From assembly GCA_030605265.1 (NCBI GenBank), contig JAUWIR010000134.1:1-9251 (forward strand): a stretch of 9,251 bases of DNA. The letters are read 5' to 3'. The stretch comes from Pseudomonadota bacterium (GTDB lineage Bacteria > SZUA-182 > DTGQ01). Below the pieces are notes generated by a model that saw only the letters and a program-made list of their open reading frames with translations, ran no database searches and had not been told where the DNA came from. This document shows positions 1-5,496 of the stretch, in pieces. Each line of letters begins with the position of its first letter. The stretch's first letter is position 1. The position numbers were made by a program, and so were the translations under genes.

Positions 1-389
1 ATCATAAATCAGTAATTGTCAAAATTAACGACCGAGGCCCTTTCATTAGGGGCAGAATTCTTGATCTATCCTATCAGTCAGCTTTGTGTCTTGATATGGT
101 AGAAGACGGCCTTGCGACAATACAACTTGAAATTATTAAATTACCCGAAGAAAACTCAAAAAATCATTTTATCCAGATTGGATCTTTTAGTGTATATAAA
201 AATGCCCGAAGAGTTTACCAAGAACTTTCACCCACTTATCAGATCAGGATGGCCACACTACAAAAGGAAAAGACAAAAACCTTTTATCGGATATGGATAG
301 GCCCCTATAATCGATCTGCTGAAGTAAAAAGAAAGTTGTGGGAATTAAAGGACGCCGGTTTTCCTGACTCTTTTATCATAACAAGGTAA
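1..389 (+). CDS. rlpA: RlpA-like septal ring lytic transglycosylase, 3' part (DPBB end plus SPOR domain)
   Basis: The reading frame is open from base 3 to the TAA at 387-389, and the 5' end lies outside the window. The first residues, VKINDRGPF followed by RILDLSYQSA, match the end of the double-psi beta-barrel domain of RlpA, which typically reads NDRGPF...R.iDLS..aA. After a short linker, HFIQIGSFSVYKNAR and the stretch through FYRIWIGPYN match a C-terminal SPOR domain, which binds denuded peptidoglycan glycan strands at the septum. Members of the family are outer-membrane lipoproteins, some with lytic transglycosylase activity; the lipobox and catalytic residues would be upstream and cannot be checked. 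The next gene starts 8 bases after the stop, so it probably shares a transcript. Family assignment is firm; enzymatic activity in this organism is inferred. Confidence 0.9.
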   Translation, partial: HKSVIVKINDRGPFIRGRILDLSYQSALCLDMVEDGLATIQLEIIKLPEENSKNHFIQIGSFSVYKNARRVYQELSPTYQIRMATLQKEKTKTFYRIWIGPYNRSAEVKRKLWELKDAGFPDSFIITR

Positions 390-397
390 AATACATT

Positions 398-718
398 ATG
401 TGCTCTGACATTATCTTTTATTCTTTTGGGGTATTTATCTTAGGCCTGGTTCTTCTTTTCGCCTCCTATGATATACTCCTTAAATTACTCCATAACCCGA
501 AAAGAAGAAATTTCGGGCTAATCTTTTCCTTTATTTTTCTCCTCCTGATGGGTGTGATATTTTTGGTACTGGCTAGTCTTGTCTTGGCCAGACTTTATTT
601 TATAAACAAAATTATCTTTACTATATCCGCCCTTTTCTTTTTGGCTGTAGCTATTGGGACCTATTATTTAATGAAATGGAAACGTGAGGTTATCAAATCC
701 ATAAAAAAAAATGAGTAA
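398..718 (+). CDS. Small membrane protein with three predicted transmembrane helices
   Basis: This 106-residue protein starts at the ATG at 398, and an AAGG at 383-386 in the end of rlpA may serve as a weak ribosome binding site. Three hydrophobic stretches, at about residues 5-30, 39-66 and 70-92, are separated by short basic loops (HNPKRR at about 32-37, and a lysine-rich C-terminal tail after KWKREV). The positive charges suggest that the first loop and the C-terminus face the cytoplasm. I do not recognise a family and see no catalytic motif. It sits 8 bases after rlpA and 9 bases before the fdhD-like gene, so it is almost certainly co-transcribed with them. Its role is unknown. Confidence 0.75.
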   Translation: MCSDIIFYSFGVFILGLVLLFASYDILLKLLHNPKRRNFGLIFSFIFLLLMGVIFLVLASLVLARLYFINKIIFTISALFFLAVAIGTYYLMKWKREVIKSIKKNE

Positions 719-727
719 ATTTCCTTA

Positions 728-1534
728 ATGAAGAAGCCATATATCCAAGAAAAATTCTATAAATTTCAACAACAAAAACTATTCACAACAGAACAGCCGA
801 TTATTACGGAAACCCCGCTTGAGGTTTGTATCAATAATGTTCCCCACGCAAACCTTTTCCAAACACCCGGGAAGGAAAAAGAACTGGCTATTGGCTTTTG
901 CCTATCACAAGGCATTGTATCGGATAATATAAATAAATCCATGATTCAGGGAAAATTTCTTGAAGAGATAAATCGCCTTGATCTTCGGCTTGATCCCTCT
1001 CTTTTGATTACTAAAAAAGACCAAGATAATACTCTTTCTCTTTTGGCTAAAAATAAAATTTTTTCTCAAAAACTTCCTCAAAGAGAAATGACCTTGGCAG
1101 GGAAAGTTCCTCTTTCCCTGCTTCAAGGTATTGAAAAATCTTTCAAAAAAAAGCAAGCGCTTTTTTCTCTTACAGGTGCTACCCATGCTGCCTCAGTTTT
1201 CACTCTTCATGGAGAATATCTCTTTTGTTGTGAAGATATTGCTCGGGATAATGCTCTTGACAAAGCTGTCGGACATGCATTCCTAACCGGTATTGACCTT
1301 TCTGATAAAATTTTATGCTTGAGTAGTAGAACAAATTATTCCCTTATAATAAAAGCCCTAAGGGCTAAATTCCCTATTGTCGCCTCTATTTCCGCTCCCA
1401 CCTCCATGGCCGTCAAAATAAGCAAAGCCCATAACCTTACTCTCATAGGCTTTCTTAGAAAGCAAGAGATGAACATTTATACTGGGATAGAGCGGATTAC
1501 AGAATTACACGATAATGAAATAGGTATTGAATAG
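728..1534 (+). CDS. fdhD: FdhD-like formate dehydrogenase accessory protein lacking the CxxC motif
   Basis: FdhD proteins are cytoplasmic sulfurtransferases that pass sulfur from a cysteine desulfurase to the Mo-bisMGD cofactor of formate dehydrogenase. The 268-residue length is normal for the family. Matches include KELAIGFCLSQGIV (about 51-64), LTGATHAASVF (148-158), CEDIARDNALDKAVG (168-182), SSRTNYSLIIKA (199-210), ISAPTSMAV (221-229) and MNIYTGIERI (248-257). The pair of cysteines normally found in a CGxCG-type loop before the TG.THAA motif is missing: residues 59-166 contain no cysteine, and only C34, C58, C167, C168 and C197 are present. The usual EDVGRHNALDK is EDIARDNALDK. The protein may therefore bind or deliver cofactor without sulfur transfer, or use other residues; this is inference. 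No strong Shine-Dalgarno is seen. The selD gene follows after 25 bases, consistent with a Sec- and Mo-dependent formate dehydrogenase. Confidence 0.82.
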   Translation: MKKPYIQEKFYKFQQQKLFTTEQPIITETPLEVCINNVPHANLFQTPGKEKELAIGFCLSQGIVSDNINKSMIQGKFLEEINRLDLRLDPSLLITKKDQDNTLSLLAKNKIFSQKLPQREMTLAGKVPLSLLQGIEKSFKKKQALFSLTGATHAASVFTLHGEYLFCCEDIARDNALDKAVGHAFLTGIDLSDKILCLSSRTNYSLIIKALRAKFPIVASISAPTSMAVKISKAHNLTLIGFLRKQEMNIYTGIERITELHDNEIGIE

Positions 1535-1559
1535 ATACTGGATATATAAAGGATAAAGA

Positions 1560-2609
1560 ATGAGTGACCAGGATAAAATCAAATTAACGCAAAGTGTAAA
1601 ATCTGCAGGCTGAGCATCAAAACTGGGTCCGGGTGACCTACAAAACATTCTGGCAGACCTGCCCCATATAGAGCACCCCAAAGTAATGGCCGGCTTCAGT
1701 GGCGCTGAAGATGCCGGTGTATATCTTTTGCGGGACGATTGCGCACTTATCCAAACAGTTGATTTCTTTCCTCCTATTGTTGATGACCCCTTTGATTTTG
1801 GAAGAATTGCAGCTGCCAATTCCCTCAGCGACATCTATGCTATGGGTGGCCAACCTATATCTGCTTTAAATATTGTTGCGTTTCCTCTTCGCTGCCTGGG
1901 GGCCGACATTTTGAAGGAGATCCTGCGGGGAGGTCTGGCAACTTTGCAGGAGGCCAATGTACCCCTTATTGGAGGGCATAGTATTGAGGATGAAGAGATA
2001 AAATACGGTCTTTCAATAGTGGGTACTGCTCACCCTAAAGAAATTATCCGGAACAATACACCACAACAAGGTGACAGTCTTTTACTGACCAAGCCCATTG
2101 GAACAGGAATTATCGCTACGGCAATTAAAGCTGAAATGGTTGATCCTTCACACCTTCAAGCTATGATCGATTCTATGAGTTTTTTAAATAACCTGGCCAA
2201 TCAATGTATGAAGAATTTTAAAGTACATGCTTGTACTGATGTTACCGGATTTGGTCTCCTTGGCCATCTCAAGGAAATGGTAGCCGGCACATTTTGTGAT
2301 GTAACCATTCTATGCAAGAAAATCCCCTTACTCGACGGCGCTGTTGAATATACTAAAATGGGTTTGATCCCCGGAGGAGCATACAGAAACAAAGAGTATA
2401 TAAAAAAAACTGTGATCGGTTTAAAAACCCTTGATTCATCCCTTCAGGATATCCTGGTTGATCCACAAACCTCAGGTGGATTGCTTATATGCTTACCTCC
2501 TGAAGAGGCCCAAGAATTAATTAAGGTCCTCTCCCAGCTTCAGAAATTACCAATAGCTATAATAGGCGAATTTTTTCCGGGCAAAGGGAAAATCCATCTT
2601 ACTCCTTAA
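1560..2609 (+). CDS. selD: Selenophosphate synthase, itself a selenoprotein (Sec18 encoded by UGA)
   Basis: SelD makes selenophosphate from selenide and ATP, the selenium donor for Sec-tRNA and selenouridine. From the ATG at 1560 the frame encodes 349 residues, close to the 347 of E. coli SelD, provided the TGA at 1611-1613 is read as selenocysteine. The N-terminal loop reads SAG-Sec-ASKLGPGDL, placing Sec18 where most homologues have the catalytic cysteine, with the conserved lysine at K21. Other landmarks are QTVDFFPPIVDDPF (about 66-78), SLSDIYAMGG (89-97), GGHSIEDEE (138-146), TDVTGFGLLGH (226-236) and VDPQTSGGLL near the C-terminus. AAAGGA at 1548-1553 lies 6 bases before the start. A shorter start at 1686 would remove the catalytic loop and has no good ribosome binding site. 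A hairpin follows the UGA. It is the last gene of the rlpA-fdhD operon. Confidence 0.95.
1611..1640 (+). promoter_or_regulatory. UGA selenocysteine codon and bacterial SECIS-like hairpin in selD
   Basis: The UGA at 1611-1613 is followed by a 6-bp stem: TGGGTC at 1624-1629 pairs with GACCTA at 1635-1640, including one G-U pair, around the loop CGGGU at 1630-1634. The loop starts 16 bases after the UGA and contains a GU, both usual for bacterial SECIS elements, which recruit SelB bound to Sec-tRNA. The hairpin lies inside the coding sequence, as bacterial SECIS elements do. Read by eye; no folding energy was calculated. Confidence 0.75.
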
Positions 2610-2661
2610 CTTTTTTTTTCGCCCTGATGGAAAAAATTTTTCAATTCTGCAAACTACTTTC

Positions 2662-2757
2662 GTGTAATCATTCAGTCCCCTCCCCCCCCCCCTCTCCCCC
2701 GCAGGGAGAGGGCGCGTAAAAGGTAAGGCTTAAGGCAGGGGGCCTGAACGGTTACAC
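2662..2757. repeat. MITE-like repeat, copy 1, with terminal inverted repeats and internal hairpin
   Basis: This 96-bp element begins GTGTAATCATTCA and ends TGAACGGTTACAC; the ends are inverted repeats differing at 2 of 13 positions. Inside, CCCTCTCCC (2690-2698) pairs perfectly with GGGAGAGGG (2704-2712) around a 5-base loop. A run of 11 Cs (2682-2692) precedes or overlaps the stem. A related copy lies in reverse orientation at 8591-8707. It encodes no protein. It lies 52 bases after the selD stop and could end or stabilise that transcript, but no U-tract follows the hairpin. No clear target-site duplication is seen. Confidence 0.7.
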
Positions 2758-2815
2758 CTTCGTTGATGTATAAAAAATACCAAAAATTTATAGTGAAATT
2801 CACCATAAATCAAAA

Positions 2816-3403
2816 TCAAATTGAAAGTTTTTCAGAGGGACTGGAAGGAAAAGTTAAGGTAAAGATGCTGCCTTTCCCTTGCTTACTTTCCACACTTATG
2901 GTCCCCCCTAGTTCTGAGACATTTTTTTTCGTTAAAGCCAACCCAAGGCCCAAACCCTTTCTTTTAGTACTGATGTAATCAACAAAAATGGAATCAATTC
3001 TTTCTTTGGGTATGCCCACACCTGTGTCCTTTATCATTATTTTAACAAAACTCTTTTCATGATTGGCAGATTGAGGAAATCTGTCTTTAGTGAGTGTAAT
3101 GGATAAGTGACCACCTTGGTGCATGGCTTCAACAGCATTAGTTATCAGGTTTTTAATGACCCTTTCAAACAAAAATTTATCAGCAAATATTCGAAGATTT
3201 CGATCATGAGAAATTAGTTTCATTTCAATCTTCTTTTGCCTGGTTTCATTTTCATAGAGGTTAATTATTTCTTTGAAAGCAAGTTCCAGATTCAAGGGAA
3301 TAACTACCATGGGGTCCGGGTGGGCTATCGGCTGAATACCCAAGCCTGTATCTGCTCTTTTTGATAAAAAAAAATAGATTCTGGGGCCTCTTTGGGGCCT
3401 CAA
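2816..3403 (-). pseudogene. Sensor histidine kinase fragment (ATPase domain only)
   Basis: The frame encodes the C-terminal HATPase_c domain of a two-component sensor kinase. The N box is NLITNAVEAM (residues 85-94), the G1 box is DTGVGIP (126-132), and the later glycine-rich part is STKRKGLGLGLALTKK (145-160), followed by LGGTISVES and a normal C-terminal end. The sensor part and the phospho-accepting HisKA helix with its H box are absent. Similarity starts near residue 22, in the segment that normally links HisKA to the ATPase domain. The only upstream start is a TTG without a convincing ribosome binding site. It is therefore read as a 5'-truncated remnant that cannot autophosphorylate. It converges with selD, and its broken end is about 50 bases from the tRNA-Gly fragment, which suggests loss at a recombination junction. 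A stand-alone ATPase-domain protein is less likely. Confidence 0.75.
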
Positions 3404-3453
3404 TATTTTGGATTGATAGCGATGATAAGCTATTGAATTTTATGGAAAAGATA

Positions 3454-3481
3454 TGGAGCGGGCAACGGGATTTGAACCCAT
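3454..3481 (-). other. 3' end fragment of tRNA-Gly, putative integration (att) scar
   Basis: On the - strand these bases form a complete T arm, with stem ATGGG/CCCGT and loop TTCAAAT, then TGCCCGC, discriminator T and CCA. This matches the 3' end of bacterial tRNA-Gly, whose acceptor arm begins GCGGGCA. No matching 5' acceptor strand, D arm or anticodon arm occurs in the following 80 bases upstream on that strand, so it is not a tRNA gene. Such 3' fragments are typical of the distal att site left by an integrase that inserts into a tRNA gene. In that model the element lies at higher coordinates. Confidence 0.75.
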
Positions 3482-3585
3482 TGCATAGAAGAAAAAAGCT
3501 ATTATTTACAACTTGTTATCAAGTATCATTTTTTTTCTAGGGCTATCTGGGACTAGTATATGATTTTCAATTGCCCTTTATGGGG
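3482..3585. other. AT-rich junction between tRNA-Gly scar and Fic remnant
   Basis: No intact gene is seen. On the - strand the frame of the Fic fragment continues after its stop with further stops; the translation PHKGQLKIIY, then SQIALEKK, faintly resembles the next part of a Fic protein (LPNP..FI..Y.R.EAL), so this may be decayed fic sequence. A short palindrome, ACTTG-TTAT-CAAGT, lies at 3511-3524, followed by a T-run at 3529-3536. It could be a weak terminator or part of an old recombination site. Confidence 0.4.
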
Positions 3586-3786
3586 TTACAATTCGGTCCC
3601 TTCTTTGATGATGGCATCTAACCTGCACAGCGCCCTGTTTGCTTTTTCTATTAAGACTTTCATTCCATTATCGTATTCGAGAGGAGGATTAGGTGGTAAC
3701 GTGTTAGGAATAAAGGTACTATATCCCTCCGGGCCCTCTTGTTGGACTATTAACTTTCCGGCCCTTGACGATGCTTTGGTAAACAT
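3586..3786 (-). pseudogene. Fic-family protein, N-terminal fragment
   Basis: The 66-residue frame starts at the ATG at 3784-3786 after a purine-rich ribosome binding site (GAGGTAAGGAA on the - strand). GYSTFIPNTLPPNPPLEYDN (residues 21-40) and IEKANRALCRLDAI (46-59) match the Fic_N region that precedes the Fic domain in AMP-transferring proteins. Full-length relatives are several hundred residues and carry the HPFxxGNGR catalytic motif; here the frame stops after KEGTEL and no Fic motif follows. It is judged a 3'-truncated pseudogene. The 5' end and ribosome binding site look intact, and the palindrome cluster at 3827-3887 would be its upstream regulatory region. A short expressed peptide cannot be excluded. 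Confidence 0.65.
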
Positions 3787-3826
3787 TTCCTTACCTCAAA
3801 TTTTTTTCTAAAGTATAGGCATCATA

Positions 3827-3887
3827 AAGAAACTTTCGTTTCTTAAGATTTGATTCTAAGAAACGATAACAGGAAATCGTTTCTTAG
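3827..3887. promoter_or_regulatory. Cluster of palindromes built on AAGAAAC/GTTTCTT (possible operator)
   Basis: Four copies of one 7-base motif alternate in orientation. AAGAAAC (3827-3833) pairs with GTTTCTT (3838-3844) across 4 bases. CTAAGAAACGAT (3856-3867) pairs perfectly over 12 bp with ATCGTTTCTTAG (3876-3887) across 8 bases. On the - strand the smaller hairpin has a GAAA tetraloop. The cluster sits 41-101 bases upstream of the Fic fragment start, where a repressor would bind. No T-run follows, so a terminator is less likely. Confidence 0.5.
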
Positions 3888-3902
3888 TCAAGGGAAGATT
3901 GC

Positions 3903-4052
3903 TCAAAAAATTGTGTCCTTACGCCCTATCTTTTTTTTAACAATCAATGGAACTGAAGGATTCAACAAACGATCAATATCTGAAGTATTTTCCGGTTTAT
4001 CCGGTTCAAACCCAATCTTCTTTATAGTAAATCTTCTATTAACTATGATATA
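3903..4052 (-). pseudogene. Possible coding remnant, unrecognised
   Basis: On the - strand an open frame of about 50 codons ends at the TGA at 3903-3905. Its translation has a protein-like composition, with charged and proline residues in segments such as KKIGFEPDKPENTSDI and LIVKKKIGRKDTIF. It has no ATG and a stop just upstream, so if real it is the 3' end of a broken gene lying before the Fic fragment on the same strand. I recognise no family. It could equally be a chance open frame. Confidence 0.25.
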
Positions 4053-4154
4053 GTTATGAAAAAGTTATGAGAAAAATAAGGATGAGATACTTTAAGCCCT
4101 AAGAAGAGTTTTAAGGCATTTACAATAATATTTAAACCTTACTAAGGAGAGGCT
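4041..4154 (+). promoter_or_regulatory. Leader of the CARF-HEPN gene with small repeats and strong ribosome binding site
   Basis: AACTAT-GAT-ATAGTT (4041-4055) is a perfect short palindrome, and AGTTATGA is repeated 11 bases apart (4052-4059 and 4063-4070). These could mark an operator or promoter, but no convincing -35/-10 pair was found. AAGGAG at 4144-4149 stands 5 bases before the ATG at 4155 and fixes that start. Confidence 0.4.
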
Positions 4155-5441
4155 ATGAAAACAATTCTTTTGCTTACTGTTGGCGGATCTCATGTCCCCA
4201 TTATCAATGCCATCCGGGAATATCAGCCGGATTTTACTTATTTTATTTGCTCTTGCGGGCAGCGCGGGAGCGAAAAAACTATTGATGGGGCAGGCAAACC
4301 ATGCGGAGATTTGCGCAAATGCCCTCATTGCCATACTCCCCTGGGAAAGGCAGAAGAGGCAATTAACCATCAGTTAAAGTTAAGGCCTGATCAATATGGA
4401 AAAATCCTGCTGGATGATCCGGATGATCTTGACGAATGCTATCAGAAGCTCAGCGCACTATTCAAGGAGATATGCGCGCAGGAAGATGGTTCATGCCGGA
4501 TTGTGGCCAATTATACCGGCGGCACCAAAACTATGTCTGTAACCCTGGCCCTTTTGGGCGTAATCACCCCGGGCTGCGAGCTCTCTTTAAATAAGGGATT
4601 ACGAAATGATCTGATCAAAGTGATCACTGGTGATGTGCCTGTTTCAGTAGATAAGTGGAATATCTTTGCTCAAATGCAGTTAGATACTGTAAGGCAGGCT
4701 TTGGCCGGTTTTGACTATTCAGGGGCCAATGACATTTTGGCTCAAATTTCTAAAAGGCCGTTAGAAAAAGGGCTTCAAGGCAGGGTAATTTATCTGAGGC
4801 AGGTTTGCCGGGCCTTTGACGCCTGGGATAAATTCAAGCATCAGGAAGCTATGGACCTTCTTTCTCTGCTCGGCGGAAAACCCCTGGCGACCTATCTTGT
4901 TGCCCTGAAAAGAATTGCCGGCGCTATTAAAAGCTGCCATGGGTATGAAAAGGTCATGGATCTGGTCCTGAATTCCCGGCGCCGGGCCGGTCAGCAACGG
5001 TATGATGATGCGGTTGCCAGGCTTTATCGGGCCATAGAGCTGTTGGCCCAAATCAGGCTGCTTAAAGACAAGGGTATCGACAGTGCTGATGTAAAATTGG
5101 AGCAATTGCCGGAAAGCCTTGGTCAGGCTTATCAGGCACGCCAAAAAGATGGGAAGATCGCTATGGGGCTGGCCGAGGATTATGGGCTTTTGGAAAAACT
5201 CAATGATCCCATTGGGCAACTCTTTGCTCAGCAAAAGAATAAGATCTTAGAGGCCATTAAAAAACGAAATTTTTCTATACTTGCCCATGGGCTTACTCCT
5301 ATCACAGAGGATGATTTTTTTCAGGTAAATATGACCTTAAGCGGCTTTATTGATCAGGCCTTTAACCTGATACCTATTGGTCAGGATCAATATATTCCGC
5401 AACTGCCCAGTGAAGATCTCTTAAATTTTTATCAGGAATAA
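4155..5441 (+). CDS. CARF-HEPN ribonuclease, Csm6/Cas02710-like, with cysteine-rich insertion
   Basis: Proteins of this kind sense cyclic oligoadenylate made by the Cas10 subunit of type III CRISPR complexes and then cut RNA. The N-terminal CARF domain shows LLLTVGGSHVPI (residues 5-16) and the ligand-site motif NYTGGTKTMS (119-128). A mainly helical region follows, with IYLRQVCRAFDAWDKF (212-227) and YDDAVARLYRAIELLAQIRL (283-302). Near the C-terminus KRNFSILAHG (370-379) carries the HEPN nuclease signature R-x6-H, with R371 and H378. The 428-residue length suits the TIGR02710-type family. Residues 32-60 add a cysteine-rich insertion, C32/C34/C50/C56/C59 with CPHC, that could bind zinc. The ribosome binding site is strong, and the RT-primase gene follows 55 bases later, suggesting an operon. 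CARF-HEPN assignment is firm; the exact subfamily is less so. Confidence 0.85.
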   Translation: MKTILLLTVGGSHVPIINAIREYQPDFTYFICSCGQRGSEKTIDGAGKPCGDLRKCPHCHTPLGKAEEAINHQLKLRPDQYGKILLDDPDDLDECYQKLSALFKEICAQEDGSCRIVANYTGGTKTMSVTLALLGVITPGCELSLNKGLRNDLIKVITGDVPVSVDKWNIFAQMQLDTVRQALAGFDYSGANDILAQISKRPLEKGLQGRVIYLRQVCRAFDAWDKFKHQEAMDLLSLLGGKPLATYLVALKRIAGAIKSCHGYEKVMDLVLNSRRRAGQQRYDDAVARLYRAIELLAQIRLLKDKGIDSADVKLEQLPESLGQAYQARQKDGKIAMGLAEDYGLLEKLNDPIGQLFAQQKNKILEAIKKRNFSILAHGLTPITEDDFFQVNMTLSGFIDQAFNLIPIGQDQYIPQLPSEDLLNFYQE

Positions 5442-5484
5442 AGGACAAACTAAAACCGATTCTTAGCTGAATTGGGCCTTGGAT

Positions 5485-5490
5485 AAGGAG
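5485..5490 (+). promoter_or_regulatory. Ribosome binding site that fixes the RT-primase start
   Basis: AAGGAG lies 6 bases before the ATG at 5497. A TTG at 5479 in the same frame would extend the protein by six residues, but it would place this site inside the gene. The ATG is preferred. Confidence 0.8.
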
Positions 5491-5496
5491 CAAATA

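Noticed and set aside
1686..2609. SelD starting at the ATG at 1686, with the upstream part a pseudogene
   Set aside because: The conserved N-terminal SelD loop is encoded upstream in frame, with a good ribosome binding site at 1548-1553 and the UGA exactly at the catalytic position.
2610..2645. Intrinsic terminator right after selD
   Set aside because: The T-run at 2611-2619 has no preceding GC-rich hairpin; only a weak T/A stem (TTTTTTC with GAAAAAA) can be drawn.
2763..2978. Plus-strand frame overlapping the histidine kinase fragment
   Set aside because: It is opposite the conserved ATPase motifs and has no family resemblance.
3454..3560. Complete tRNA gene on the minus strand
   Set aside because: Only the T arm and acceptor 3' strand are present; no GCGGGCA acceptor strand, D arm or anticodon arm is found.
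3850..4053. Plus-strand 67-codon frame
   Set aside because: It has no ATG start at its beginning and no ribosome binding site; the opposite strand looks more protein-like.
4098..4126. Promoter with -10 TACAAT before the CARF-HEPN gene
   Set aside because: No sequence resembling a -35 box lies at a suitable distance.
4761..5234. 157-codon minus-strand frame inside the CARF-HEPN gene
   Set aside because: It is antisense to a well-supported gene and shows no recognisable protein motif.
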